Assembly: GCA_002351725.1 (NCBI GenBank)
Contig: DEHD01000003.1
Span: 12,388 to 69,714 of the forward strand
DNA from: Prevotella sp. UBA2809
Lineage (GTDB): Bacteria; Bacteroidota; Bacteroidia; Bacteroidales; Bacteroidaceae
Direction: 5' to 3'
Length of the DNA stretch: 57,327 nt
Shown here: piece by piece, positions 25,933 to 35,368 of the stretch
Layout: each line of letters starts with the position of its first letter
How positions within the stretch are numbered: position 1 is the first letter of the stretch
Position numbers and translations under genes: made by a program
Notes under the pieces: model-generated
What the model was told of the DNA's origin: nothing
The model's database searches: none
Seen by the model: only the letters and a program-made list of their open reading frames with translations

Positions 25933-27819
25933 ATGGAAAAACAACTTGATTCGCCTATATTGGCGCTCCAAAAACAGCGGCAGTTACTCCAGATAGAGTA
26001 CGAAGCCGAAAAAGAAGCCTTCCGCCAGCAGACAGAAAGTATGGGACTGCAACGAAAGGTGAAACGAGGTGATGTATGGTTCCCGCTGACAATAGGAAAA
26101 TGTTATTACAACTCGCTGAATCAACGAGTGATAGAGGTGTTCCGCGAAACCGACGAAGATATAGAACACAATTTTGAATATGGTAAGCCAGTCGTTTTCT
26201 TCACCGTTGATGGCGACAAGATCAGCTACTTCAAGATGACAGCCAGCGTTAGCTATGTTGATGGCAACAGGATGGTGATAAGCGTACCCGAGAATGGCCT
26301 CATCGATGTACTGAACGCAGCAAATGTCGGCGTACAGCTATTCTTCGACGAGACTAGTTACAAGATGATGTTCAACGCCCTCGACAAGGTAATAAATGCA
26401 AAAGGACGTTTGGCTTATCTGCGCGACTTGTTCTATAGTAGAGTTAAGGCTGAGACATTCAGTTTCAGTCCGATACACTTCCCTTACCTCAACGCTACCC
26501 AGGAAAACGCCGTAAACAAGGTGTTGAGAGCCAAAGACGTGGCAATCGTTCACGGACCTCCAGGAACGGGCAAGACAACCACTTTGGTTGAAGCCATATA
26601 CGAGACTTTGCGACGCGAAAGTCAGGTCTTAGTTTGCGCACAAAGCAATATGGCTGTCGACTGGATATCAGAAAAGCTGGTAGACCGTGGGGTAAACGTA
26701 TTAAGAATAGGAAATCCCACACGCGTGAACGACAAAATGCTGTCGTTTACATACGAGCGCCGTTTTGAGGCTCATCCTGACTACGAGATGCTTTGGGCTT
26801 TACGAAAAGCGATTCGTGAGGTAAGAGCCAATCGCAAAAAAGGCGATCATAAGTTTCACCAAAAAGTAGAACGACTGAAGGAACGTGCCACCGAATTAGA
26901 GTTGCGCATCAAGAACGAGCTATTTGGCGAAGCCCGAGTCATCGCCTGTACACTTGTGGGCTCATCAAACAAACTGCTTGAAGGACAGAAATTCAGCACC
27001 CTGTTTATCGACGAAGCCGCACAAGCCTTAGAGGCAGCCTGCTGGATACCAATACGCAAGGTGTCGAGAGTCATTCTGGCTGGCGACCATTGTCAGCTGC
27101 CACCTACCGTAAAAAGCTATGAAGCCCTGAAGGCTGGATTAGGAAAGACTCTGATGGAACGCATCGTGGAGAATAAGCCCGAAGTGGTAACGCTGCTGAA
27201 GATGCAATACCGCATGAACGAAGAGATTATGCGATTCTCGAGCGACTGGTTCTACAACAATCAGGTAGAGAGTTCGCCAGATGTAAAATATCGCAGCATT
27301 CTGGACCTCGACGTACCGATGAGCTGGATTGACACATCACAATTCGACTTCCCAGAAGATAGCGGAATCTCATTCAAGGAAGAGTTTGTTGGCGAGAGCT
27401 TTGGCCGTATCAACAAGGCCGAGGCCGAGCTAACCATGCTGGCATTACAGCAGTACTTCGAGAAGATTGGCAAAGAACGTATTCTTGAAGAGCGCATAGA
27501 CGTAGGTGTTATTTCCCCATACAGGGCACAGGTACAATATCTGCGCCAACAGCTAAAAAAACGCGAATTCTTCAAACCCTTCCGAGGGCTGATAAGCGTT
27601 AACACCGTTGATGGATTCCAAGGTCAGGAGCGCGATGTCATCATGATTTCCTTAGTTCGCTCGAATGATGACGGACAGATAGGATTCCTTCGCGATTTGC
27701 GCCGTATGAACGTGGCAATAACCCGTGCCAGAATGAAACTTATCATACTCGGCGATGCCTCTACACTCACCCGGCACCCATTCTACAAGAAGCTACACGA
27801 ATACATCGAAGCTCTTTAA
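25933..27819 (+). CDS. UPF1-like superfamily 1 DNA/RNA helicase
   Basis: 628 residues with a full set of SF1B helicase motifs: an N-terminal OB/stalk region (about 1-190), Walker A GPPGTGKTTTLVEA (about residue 210), motif Ia VCAQSNMAVD, Walker B FIDEAAQALEA (about 360), GDHCQLPPTVKS, the MQYRMNEEIM motif, and the C-terminal TVDGFQGQERDVIMISLVRS and NVAITRARMKL. This is the IGHMBP2/UPF1/SMUBP2 pattern, so an ATP-driven 5'-3' unwinding activity on DNA or RNA is expected. The gene is divergent from the pyridoxamine kinase. Role in the cell (repair versus RNA surveillance) cannot be read. Confidence 0.92.
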   Translation: MEKQLDSPILALQKQRQLLQIEYEAEKEAFRQQTESMGLQRKVKRGDVWFPLTIGKCYYNSLNQRVIEVFRETDEDIEHNFEYGKPVVFFTVDGDKISYFKMTASVSYVDGNRMVISVPENGLIDVLNAANVGVQLFFDETSYKMMFNALDKVINAKGRLAYLRDLFYSRVKAETFSFSPIHFPYLNATQENAVNKVLRAKDVAIVHGPPGTGKTTTLVEAIYETLRRESQVLVCAQSNMAVDWISEKLVDRGVNVLRIGNPTRVNDKMLSFTYERRFEAHPDYEMLWALRKAIREVRANRKKGDHKFHQKVERLKERATELELRIKNELFGEARVIACTLVGSSNKLLEGQKFSTLFIDEAAQALEAACWIPIRKVSRVILAGDHCQLPPTVKSYEALKAGLGKTLMERIVENKPEVVTLLKMQYRMNEEIMRFSSDWFYNNQVESSPDVKYRSILDLDVPMSWIDTSQFDFPEDSGISFKEEFVGESFGRINKAEAELTMLALQQYFEKIGKERILEERIDVGVISPYRAQVQYLRQQLKKREFFKPFRGLISVNTVDGFQGQERDVIMISLVRSNDDGQIGFLRDLRRMNVAITRARMKLIILGDASTLTRHPFYKKLHEYIEAL

Positions 27820-27835
27820 AAAAACTTAATAAATG

Positions 27836-27867
27836 TTTGCGAGTTTCAAATATTTGTCGTACTTTTG
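27836..27867 (+). promoter_or_regulatory. Promoter of the acetyltransferase-like gene, nearly leaderless
   Basis: TTTG (27836-27839), a 20-nt spacer and TACTTTTG (27860-27867) fit the consensus. The ATG at 27873 is only 5 nt beyond the -7 box, so the transcript would begin at or next to the start codon. Confidence 0.7.
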
Positions 27868-27872
27868 CAGCC

Positions 27873-29003
27873 ATGATAAAGATAAAAAGAGTAGAGACCA
27901 AACGTGAACTGAAACAGTTCGTACAGTTCTATTACGACCTTTACAGAGGTTGTGACAGCGCTGTTCCCTATCTCTATTCCGACGAGATGGCAACACTGCG
28001 TCGCGACAAGAATCCATCATTCGAATGCTGTGAAGCAGAATATTTCCTTGCCTTCAAGGACGGAAAGATAGCAGGACGTGTGGCAGCTATCATAAACCAC
28101 CGCGCTAACGAGCGCTGGGGATGCAGACAGGTAAGATTCGGATGGTTTGACTTTATCGATGACCCCGAAGTTAGTAAAGCTTTGATAAAGGCTGTTGAAG
28201 ATTGGGGAAAAGCCAAGAGCATGACCGAGATTGCTGGCCCGTTGGGCTTTATCGATACCGACCGCGAAGGCATGCTTATTGATGGATTCGACCAGTTAGC
28301 CACCATGTACATCAACTACAACTATCCTTACTACCCACAGCACATGGAGCAGATGGGTGGATTCTATAAGGATAACGACTACGTGGAGTGCAAGGTAAAA
28401 GTGCCTGAAGTGGTGCCAGCTAAATTTGCCAAGATTACAGAGATGGTTCGCCAGCGTTATGGTCTGAGAGTGCATAAGTTCACCCGCAAGGAACTTGTAA
28501 GCGATGGCTGGGGCCGCGAAGTGTTTCACCTGCTCAATGCCACCTATAAGGATCTGTACGGATTTTCCGAACTCTCTCAGCGACAGATAGATAAGCTTGT
28601 AAACGATTATATTAAGATAGCCGACCTGAATCTTGTTACTGCCATTATGGATGGCGACAAGATGGTAGGCTTTGGTATTACATTCCCTTCGTTCTCACGC
28701 ACCTTGCAACGCACTCGCGACGGCAGATTCCTACCCTTTGGCTGGTGGGAATTACTCAAAACGCTTAAATGGCACAACACCGACACCGTCGATCTGTTGC
28801 TGATAGGCGTATTGCCCGAATATCGCGGTAAGGGCGCCAATGCTCTGATTTTCGACGATCTGATCCGCCAGTTCCAGCGTTATGGCTTTGAATGGGCCGA
28901 AACAGGACCTCAGATGGAGTCGAACGAGGGTGTACTCTCGCAGTGGCAGTATCTTGATGCCACTATTCATCGCCGTCATCGTTGCTATCGCAAAAAGCTG
29001 TAA
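27873..29003 (+). CDS. GNAT-like acetyltransferase-fold protein
   Basis: 376 residues from the ATG at 27873. The N-terminal half has a GNAT-like segment (YFLAFKDGKIAGRVAAIINHRANERW); the C-terminal half has a second one with LLLIGVLPEYRGKGANALIFDDLI, where the RGKGAN run resembles the acetyl-CoA pyrophosphate loop. It looks like a double-GNAT protein of a kind common in Bacteroidetes, substrate unknown. The MgtC-like gene follows after 2 nt, so the two share a transcript. Confidence 0.75.
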   Translation: MIKIKRVETKRELKQFVQFYYDLYRGCDSAVPYLYSDEMATLRRDKNPSFECCEAEYFLAFKDGKIAGRVAAIINHRANERWGCRQVRFGWFDFIDDPEVSKALIKAVEDWGKAKSMTEIAGPLGFIDTDREGMLIDGFDQLATMYINYNYPYYPQHMEQMGGFYKDNDYVECKVKVPEVVPAKFAKITEMVRQRYGLRVHKFTRKELVSDGWGREVFHLLNATYKDLYGFSELSQRQIDKLVNDYIKIADLNLVTAIMDGDKMVGFGITFPSFSRTLQRTRDGRFLPFGWWELLKTLKWHNTDTVDLLLIGVLPEYRGKGANALIFDDLIRQFQRYGFEWAETGPQMESNEGVLSQWQYLDATIHRRHRCYRKKL

Positions 29004-29005
29004 TT

Positions 29006-29467
29006 ATGGACATGAATCTGGAATTTGTATTGCGTATCTTTGTGGCAGCACTCCTTGGTGGTGCCATTGGTCTGGAACGTGAATATCGCGCAAAAGAGGC
29101 TGGATTACGCACCCATTTCCTTGTTGCGTTAGGTTCTGCCCTGTTCATGGTAGTGTCAGCATATGGTTTCGAAGGAGCCATGCACACCCCTGAGCACAGA
29201 TGGGACGTATCACGCGTAGCAGCCCAAGTTGTTTCGGGTATCGGTTTCATCGGTGCCGGAACCATCATCTTCCATAAGAGCGAGAATGTGGTGCGTGGCC
29301 TTACCACTGCCGCGGGTCTGTGGGTTACAGCAGCTATCGGACTGGCCTGTGGAGGTGGAATGTATATTCTCTCCATCGCATCTACCATTCTGGTTCTCGT
29401 AGGCTTAGAGGCCTTCAACTTTATCCTTCGCAAATTCGACCGCCATCGCGGAACCAATAACGTCTAA
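29006..29467 (+). CDS. MgtC/SapB-family inner-membrane protein
   Basis: 153 residues from the ATG at 29006, 2 nt after the preceding stop. Family signatures: AALLGGAIGLEREYRAKEAGLRTH near the N terminus and GIGFIGAGTIIFHKS with RGLTTAAGLWVTAAIGLACG. Four to five membrane helices can be read. MgtC proteins support growth at low magnesium and modulate ATP synthase in some pathogens; this short form lacks the C-terminal ACT-like domain of Salmonella MgtC and is closer to SapB-type proteins. Precise role unknown. Confidence 0.9.
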   Translation: MDMNLEFVLRIFVAALLGGAIGLEREYRAKEAGLRTHFLVALGSALFMVVSAYGFEGAMHTPEHRWDVSRVAAQVVSGIGFIGAGTIIFHKSENVVRGLTTAAGLWVTAAIGLACGGGMYILSIASTILVLVGLEAFNFILRKFDRHRGTNNV

Positions 29468-29479
29468 AAACTTATAACT

Positions 29480-30157
29480 ATGAAACGAATTTTATTTATC
29501 TGTATCGCAGTATTGTGTGCAGTGGGTATCCGCGCACAAGTGAAAATCAATGTCGACTCTTTCAATGAAACCATTGAAAAGTTCAACCAGACAAAAGACA
29601 ACAACAAGAAAAAGTGGGGTAAAAACCTGCTTGAACTGAACAAGAGATCTTCAACAATTAACTACAAATTCGAATTTCCGCTAGAATCAGAAGATGCCAA
29701 GTTAGACATAGAAAAAGTAAAAACTGCCATAGCTGCATATATTGAGGCCAAGCCCTATCAACGCCAGGTTGCAATTGACTGGGAGGGTAATCAGGTTACA
29801 CTTGTATCAGCTTTTGGCGAAGTAGCATCGCGTAAGGGCTATGGTGGCAAGACATTCGATATGTACGTACAAGCCGCAGCTCGCATCGACATCACGGCAG
29901 AAACGAACAAGCTTGTACTTGAAATGACTATCGACAGATATTACTACTCAAACACTTTCAAAAGCATTGAAGACTGCTTTTGGACTTACATCAATCGTAC
30001 AGCACCATTTGTTTCTGTAAACAAGCAAGAAGACGCCATCTACACCGATGCCTACATCTCAACCTGCTCCAGATGTTTCAACGAAGTTTCTGAGTTCATC
30101 ACCCTCCTGATGCTGGCCTACGACGACACAACAGACGAGGAAGAACCGACCCCATGA
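29480..30157 (+). CDS. Small secreted protein of unknown function (DUF4468-like?)
   Basis: 225 residues: signal peptide (about 1-19, ending GIRAQ), a Lys/Asn-rich helix (about 28-60), and an alpha/beta part with the strand ARIDITAETNKLVLEMTIDR (about 135-155) that recalls the TBP-like DUF4468 fold found in Bacteroidetes secreted proteins. The end is acidic (TTDEEEPTP). It lies 12 nt after the MgtC-like gene and is convergent with pepD. The family assignment is weak. Confidence 0.6.
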   Translation: MKRILFICIAVLCAVGIRAQVKINVDSFNETIEKFNQTKDNNKKKWGKNLLELNKRSSTINYKFEFPLESEDAKLDIEKVKTAIAAYIEAKPYQRQVAIDWEGNQVTLVSAFGEVASRKGYGGKTFDMYVQAAARIDITAETNKLVLEMTIDRYYYSNTFKSIEDCFWTYINRTAPFVSVNKQEDAIYTDAYISTCSRCFNEVSEFITLLMLAYDDTTDEEEPTP

Positions 30158-30179
30158 TAGATTATCGAATTAACTTCTA

Positions 30180-31601
30180 TTATATCCTTTTTAGCAATTC
30201 AAGCAGAACCTGCCAGATGTCGGTGATGGTCTTTAGTTCCACACGTTCGCTGGTGGAGTGGGGCTCTACAATACGCGGACCGATACTGGCTATCTGGATG
30301 CCGGGATAGTGCTGCACGAAGAATCCTGCTTCGAGCACAAAGTGCATGGCTACCATACGGGGACGCCAGCCAAGCACATCCTGGAACGTATCGCTGACCA
30401 GTGAGAGGAAGGGCGACTGCTGGTCTTCCTGCCAGGCTGGAGCCGACATGATGACTTCAGATTCAGCACCAACAGCCTTCAATGTGTTGGCAATATCCTT
30501 ACTGAGGAGGTCCATATCAGCATCGATGAAACTACGGGTATGCGTTGAAACATAGATGTGGTCGGTTCCAGTAGATATTCGTCCTACGTTATTCGATGTC
30601 TCCACCGTGCCGGGCATTGTATCGCTCATCTTCACCATACCTTGCGGCACCTTTTCCAGACCGTCTACTAGTGACGCTATCGCCTGCTTGGGAATAGTTG
30701 TTTGTTGCCCATCGCACGCCTCAAGTCTACAACTGATATTTGGATCTTGTGGATAGGCTTCACGTAGTTGACGATTAATGCTGTCTATATGCTTTTTGAA
30801 GGCCTCGGCACCCGCAGATGTTGCGCAAATCATAATCTCGCCTTTTGAGGCAATCGAGGCATTGGCTTCACCAATCTCTATTTCTGAAACTTCGACTGCT
30901 TCATCCTGGCAGACTGCATTCAGAATAGCCTTTGTGGGAATCACGGCACTGCAACGCCCCTTATTGATGTCTACGCCAGAGTGACCGCCAAGTCCTCCAT
31001 CAATCTTGATGCGATACCAGTGGCCGTTTTCATCCGTAACTGGCACACGCTCAATAGGAATGCGGTGGAACTGCAGACAAGCACCTGCGGCACCGGTAGT
31101 AATGGTGTCGTAATCTTCAGAGTCGAGGTTTATTACCTTGCGGCCTTTCAGGAAATCCTTGCTTAGCGCAGCAGCTCCCGACATACCATCTTCCTCATTA
31201 GTGGTTGTCATCACCTCTAATGCAGGATGTATTATGCTGTCATCTTCAAGAACTGCCAATGCCATTGATAGTCCGATACCATTATCGGCACCCAGCGACG
31301 TACCCTTAGCTTTCATCCACCCATCGTCAACGTATGCCTCGATCGGAGTGTTTAAGGGGTCATTCATTCCCACACATACCATATCCATGTGGTTAAGTAG
31401 TACGATTGGCTCATGCCCCTCATACCCAGGACTGGCTGGCTTGCGAATCACCACGCAGTTCTGCTTGTCGCGTTCGTACTCCAGATTAAGCCGTTCGGCA
31501 AACTGACAGAGATAGTCGGCTACCTTCTCTTCGTGATGAGAAGGACGTGGAATCTGATTCAACTCCTTGAAAATACTAAAAACACGTTCTGTTCCGTTCA
31601 T
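30180..31601 (-). CDS. pepD: Aminoacyl-histidine dipeptidase (M20 metallopeptidase)
   Basis: 473 residues, the usual PepD length. Metal-binding motifs of the M20C family are visible: LLNHMDMVCVG, GTSLGADNGIGLSMALA, TTNEEDGMSGA and the late VLEAGFF and GPRIVEPHSTSERVE. The enzyme hydrolyses Xaa-His and other dipeptides in the cytosol with two zinc ions; no signal peptide is present. It follows the exported phosphatase gene by 37 nt. The first residues (NGTERVFSIFKELNQIPRPS) are typical, which supports the start. Confidence 0.94.
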   Translation of the reverse strand: MNGTERVFSIFKELNQIPRPSHHEEKVADYLCQFAERLNLEYERDKQNCVVIRKPASPGYEGHEPIVLLNHMDMVCVGMNDPLNTPIEAYVDDGWMKAKGTSLGADNGIGLSMALAVLEDDSIIHPALEVMTTTNEEDGMSGAAALSKDFLKGRKVINLDSEDYDTITTGAAGACLQFHRIPIERVPVTDENGHWYRIKIDGGLGGHSGVDINKGRCSAVIPTKAILNAVCQDEAVEVSEIEIGEANASIASKGEIMICATSAGAEAFKKHIDSINRQLREAYPQDPNISCRLEACDGQQTTIPKQAIASLVDGLEKVPQGMVKMSDTMPGTVETSNNVGRISTGTDHIYVSTHTRSFIDADMDLLSKDIANTLKAVGAESEVIMSAPAWQEDQQSPFLSLVSDTFQDVLGWRPRMVAMHFVLEAGFFVQHYPGIQIASIGPRIVEPHSTSERVELKTITDIWQVLLELLKRI

Positions 31602-31638
31602 AAATTCATTTGTTTAAGAGTTTGTCATCACAGGTTTA

Positions 31639-32721
31639 CTACTGGAAAATGAAATCTGTCTTTGTTACGCCCTCGCCGTAGATGGTCTTGAAATCATTTT
31701 TCATCGAGATGATATAATATCCTGCCTCACGCCATTTTGCCTCACGACGGGCTCCTTCTGCAAGGTCGGCGTGGTCGCGGACATCATCGTCGGCCACGAG
31801 CATGAATGTGGCAGTGCGGTATTTCTGGTTGCCCATACAGTAGTTGTGCATGGCGCAATCGCCGCTACTGTTGCCGAACGACAGCACTGGCACCTTGCCT
31901 ATCTCCTGCGAAATCTGCAGCACCTTGTTGGTTTTCAGGTTCTTGATTATGAGCTCATCGGTGCGCACCAGGTCTTCTTTCTGGCTCATGGTATAATCTA
32001 CGCCAGCTTCCGTACCCTGATTGGATGACATGAGTTTTACGTCCATGCCGATGACGCGGTTAGGCTCGATGCCTATGCTCTCAACCAGCGCACGGCAGAT
32101 GAAGCGGTCGGAGCCACTAACCACGTAATAGGTAAAGCCGTTGTCTTTCAGATAGTCGAACACCTCCAGCATGGGTTTGTAGAAACTCTGACCATAGGTC
32201 ATTCCGCTAAAGCCGTTGGCAGGCTGTTGGGCGTAGGACTTGACGTAGTTGTCGAACTCGGCTAGTGTCATGCCTGAGTAAGCTTTAGCAGCAGCGTTTG
32301 CGTGCTTCATGTCAAAGTGGTCGGGCAGTTTTGTGCCTTTGCGCACAAAGTCGCGTATATCCTGCGCCGTCTCCTTCACGTCTTCCGGAGCCATGTCCTT
32401 ATACGCAGGATCGTCAAGCACACGATACTCCAGCAGGTTATACTCGAAATACGTCGGGTATAGCTCGCCTACGAAAGTACCGTCCATGTCGAACGTGGCG
32501 ATACGGTCTTCCTCCTTGATAAAGTTCGGGCTGTTCGGGTTGGTTACGTCCTTCACGTAATTTTGTAGGGCTGTCAATGCCTCGCACTGATTCCACAACG
32601 TAAAGTACACCTTTGATGAAGGTGGTACATCGCTTTTCTCTTCTTTGCTGCATGCTGTGAATACACTTATGCTGCAAATGATGGTGGCGAAAAGCATTAG
32701 TCTAAATGTAACTTTTCTCAT
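31639..32721 (-). CDS. HAD-superfamily phosphatase lipoprotein
   Basis: 360 residues with a lipobox-like signal (ISVFTACSK), so it is probably lipid-anchored outside the inner membrane. The HAD motif I is FDMDGTFVGE (nucleophile Asp and acid/base Asp, about residues 77-81), motif II is YVVSGSDRF and motif IV SFGNSSGDCAMHN. A helical cap lies between motifs I and II. It likely removes phosphate from small molecules in the periplasm. Related exported HAD proteins are common in Bacteroidetes, but the substrate is not readable. Located 37 nt upstream of pepD. Confidence 0.82.
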   Translation of the reverse strand: MRKVTFRLMLFATIICSISVFTACSKEEKSDVPPSSKVYFTLWNQCEALTALQNYVKDVTNPNSPNFIKEEDRIATFDMDGTFVGELYPTYFEYNLLEYRVLDDPAYKDMAPEDVKETAQDIRDFVRKGTKLPDHFDMKHANAAAKAYSGMTLAEFDNYVKSYAQQPANGFSGMTYGQSFYKPMLEVFDYLKDNGFTYYVVSGSDRFICRALVESIGIEPNRVIGMDVKLMSSNQGTEAGVDYTMSQKEDLVRTDELIIKNLKTNKVLQISQEIGKVPVLSFGNSSGDCAMHNYCMGNQKYRTATFMLVADDDVRDHADLAEGARREAKWREAGYYIISMKNDFKTIYGEGVTKTDFIFQ

Positions 32722-32930
32722 ATGTCTTCTGTCTTTGGGTTAATATTATCGTATTTAGGTTTCCGCTGCAAACATACGAATAATTTGTGGAAAAACCAAA
32801 TTTTAAGCAAAAAAAGGCGTTGCTCGCGATGAGTATAACCTATCACCACTCGTAAGAGAAACGAATGTCTTGAGGATCATGGGGTCGGTTCTTTGCTTTG
32901 CCTGATAATCATCCCTGGCGTACCTAATAA

Positions 32931-32970
32931 CAAAGACTGGAGTCCTCAAGGCAGAGGACTCCAGTCTTTG
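32931..32970 (-). terminator. Strong hairpin terminator after the GH3-CE1 operon
   Basis: A perfect 17-bp stem: arms 32931-32947 and 32954-32970 with a 6-nt loop. It stands 25 nt beyond the stop of the esterase gene ending at 32996. On the minus strand it is followed by TTATTAGG rather than a long T run. The rest of 32722-32930 holds nothing I recognise. Confidence 0.75.
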
Positions 32971-32995
32971 CGTTAAAGGACTGCAATGCCTGTAT

Positions 32996-34237
32996 TTACT
33001 TGAAAATCTTCTGGGCGAACATGGTGAGGTAGATACGCCAGTTGCGCCAGATGTGACCACCGTCGGTCTCTACATACTCGTACTTGTAGCCCTTGCTGTC
33101 CCAGTAATTGCGCAGGTCGACTGTGCTCTGATAAAGGAAGTCGGTCTTACCCATACCCATCCAATAGAGCTTTGGCTTGCTGCCGAACAGCTTAGCGCTC
33201 TGCTGTGCGAAAGTTGGATTGTTTTCAATCTGCTTAGCAAACGAATCCTGGTAACCACCGTTGGCCAAGTGCAGACCTGCAGAGAACAGTCCGTAGTAGT
33301 CGAACTTATTTGGATAGAGCAGACTTACGTGGAAGGTGTGACCACCACCCATTGACAAGCCACAGATGGCACGGTGAGAGCGATCCTTGAGTGTGCGATA
33401 GTTGGCATCCACATAATTTACGATATCCATGAAGCTCTCGGGGATAGAGGCTGCAGCAGGAGCTGTAGGACCTGTACCACCATCGCGGAATCCAGGAGTG
33501 TACATACCCCACGACCACTCACCAGGAGCAGCCTGACAGTTAGGATTACCGTTAGGCATAACAACGATCATTGGCTTAGCCTTACCAGTAGCAATCAGGT
33601 TATCGAGAATCTGTGCGGCACGACCGAGCTCGCTCCAAGCGTTCTCATCGCCACCAGCACCATGAAGCAGATACAATACAGGATACTTACCACCCTTGTC
33701 ATAACCAGCAGGTGTGTAGATAGTCATACGGCGCTGCATCTTCAGCGTTGGACTGTTGTACCAAACCTTTGAGAGGTTTCCGTGAGGAACCTCGTTTACC
33801 TTATACAGATCGCCCTTGTCGCCCTTCTGATTGCTAACGATGAAGATATTGGTGAACGATACAATATCACGATTTACATAGATGTTAGCAGGATCCTTTA
33901 CACCTGTCATTCCATCGATATTGAAGGTATAGCTGTACATCTCAGGAGCCAGCTTGTCGGTGGTATAGCTCCAAACGCCATTCTTACCCTCCTTGAGCTC
34001 TGCTACTCCTGGAGCATCGTACTTGCCATAACCAGGGATATCAATCTGCTGAGTAGGCAGGAAATCACCTGTAACCTCTACTTTTACTGCTTTAGGAGCA
34101 AAGAGGTTGAAAGTAACGGTTCCGTCTTTGTTAACAACTGGAGATTGAACACTGGCACTGTTGAAGAGTTTCTCCTGTGCCTGAGCGCCAGCACAGCACA
34201 TAGCTGCAAGCGCAAAAGTCATAATAGTTTTTTTCAT
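32996..34237 (-). CDS. Secreted CE1-type esterase with N-terminal E-set domain
   Basis: 413 residues: signal peptide (about 1-20), an early-set/CBM48-like sandwich (about 30-130; VTFNLFAPKAVKVEVTGDF, YSYTFNIDGM), then an alpha/beta hydrolase of the esterase-D/feruloyl esterase type (about 150-413). Nucleophile S295 in ICGLSMGGGH; the catalytic His is in TDGGHIWRNWR, and LLHGAGGDENAW is the oxyanion region. Such proteins release ferulic or acetyl groups from xylan side chains. It is the last gene of the GH3-CE1-CE1 operon, 24 nt after its paralogue. Confidence 0.88.
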   Translation of the reverse strand: MKKTIMTFALAAMCCAGAQAQEKLFNSASVQSPVVNKDGTVTFNLFAPKAVKVEVTGDFLPTQQIDIPGYGKYDAPGVAELKEGKNGVWSYTTDKLAPEMYSYTFNIDGMTGVKDPANIYVNRDIVSFTNIFIVSNQKGDKGDLYKVNEVPHGNLSKVWYNSPTLKMQRRMTIYTPAGYDKGGKYPVLYLLHGAGGDENAWSELGRAAQILDNLIATGKAKPMIVVMPNGNPNCQAAPGEWSWGMYTPGFRDGGTGPTAPAAASIPESFMDIVNYVDANYRTLKDRSHRAICGLSMGGGHTFHVSLLYPNKFDYYGLFSAGLHLANGGYQDSFAKQIENNPTFAQQSAKLFGSKPKLYWMGMGKTDFLYQSTVDLRNYWDSKGYKYEYVETDGGHIWRNWRIYLTMFAQKIFK

Positions 34238-34261
34238 AAAATATTGGTATAATTTAATATA

Positions 34262-35368
34262 TTACTTGAATAAACGTTGAGCCAACTGATGCAGGTTGTT
34301 ACGCCATGTGTACCATGTGTGACCACCTGGAGCGGTATAGTACTCATACTTGATGCCGGCAGCATCGAAGAGTTTCAGAGTAGCCAATCCATTCTGATAA
34401 GCAATATCCTCTGGATCGCCCTGAGTGAACACAAGCTGACGCACATTCTTCTTAATGCCTGTAGCAGCCTTATTCAGACGCTGACGATAGCCTTCGAACT
34501 GCTCCTTCTGAGCAGGAAACCAACCTGCGCTGAGTACCCAGAAATACTCAAACTTATCATTATCGTTAAGGATCGTCTCCATTGTCTCCATACCTCCCAT
34601 AGAAAGGCCTGCCATAGCTCTGTGTGCCTTATCGGTATACACACGATAGTTATCCTCGATATAAGGAATGATGCTGGTAACGAGATCGTTCTCAAACAAG
34701 GGAACCTCGTCCATCATGTTCTTAACAGGAATAGATCCGTTTGGCATCACTACCACCATAGGTTTCATCTTGCCTTCAGCTAACAGGTTATCAAGGATAT
34801 TACATGCACAACCTACTCCGGGCCATGAAGCATCGTTGTCGCCACCGCCATGAATCAGATAAAGCACGGGGAGCTTTTCTGCACTCTTCTCATAACCTGC
34901 AGGAGTCCATACATGCAGACGGCGCAGGGTATTAAGTGGCTTACTGAAATAATAGCGCTGAGCAATAGCTCCATGGGGAACATCCTGACGCATATCATAG
35001 AACTGTTTGCCATCGCCAATATTTGCAAGAGCAGAAGTCTCAGCAGAGAGAGCACCCTTTGGGTCCTGCACTTTCACACCATCTACGGTAAAATTGTAGC
35101 GATAGACACCATCCTTTAAATCGCTGACAACTGCAGTCCATACACCATTATCGGCTTTTGTAAACTGCAGAGGTTTACCCCAAGGCATAGCATCGCCTCC
35201 AAAACCTACTTGTTTGGCGTTAGGAGCATAGATACTGAAAGCCACCTTACCACCACCCAGATTACGAACTGGCTGGAGTGTGTCATTGGGAGTTGGCTGC
35301 ATCTGCCACTGTGCCATCACTGGCACAGTGCAGCATGCGAGCACTAAAATCGAAAAAAACTGTTTCAT
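34262..35368 (-). CDS. Secreted CE1-type esterase with N-terminal E-set domain, paralogue
   Basis: 368 residues with the same plan as the next gene: signal peptide (about 1-19), E-set domain (about 35-125; VAFSIYAPNAKQVGFGGDAM), then the hydrolase with S256 in AGLSMGGMETM and the catalytic His in APGGHTWYTWRNNL. Its start overlaps the stop of the GH3 gene (TAATG), so translation is coupled. Side-by-side CE1 esterases suggest two ester specificities on one glycan, probably arabinoxylan. The exact substrate is inferred from context. Confidence 0.88.
   Translation of the reverse strand: MKQFFSILVLACCTVPVMAQWQMQPTPNDTLQPVRNLGGGKVAFSIYAPNAKQVGFGGDAMPWGKPLQFTKADNGVWTAVVSDLKDGVYRYNFTVDGVKVQDPKGALSAETSALANIGDGKQFYDMRQDVPHGAIAQRYYFSKPLNTLRRLHVWTPAGYEKSAEKLPVLYLIHGGGDNDASWPGVGCACNILDNLLAEGKMKPMVVVMPNGSIPVKNMMDEVPLFENDLVTSIIPYIEDNYRVYTDKAHRAMAGLSMGGMETMETILNDNDKFEYFWVLSAGWFPAQKEQFEGYRQRLNKAATGIKKNVRQLVFTQGDPEDIAYQNGLATLKLFDAAGIKYEYYTAPGGHTWYTWRNNLHQLAQRLFK

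Noticed and set aside
32722..32930. A short minus-strand open frame in the gap between the phosphatase and the esterase
   Set aside because: It has no signal, no motif and continues into the esterase terminator and coding region in another frame.
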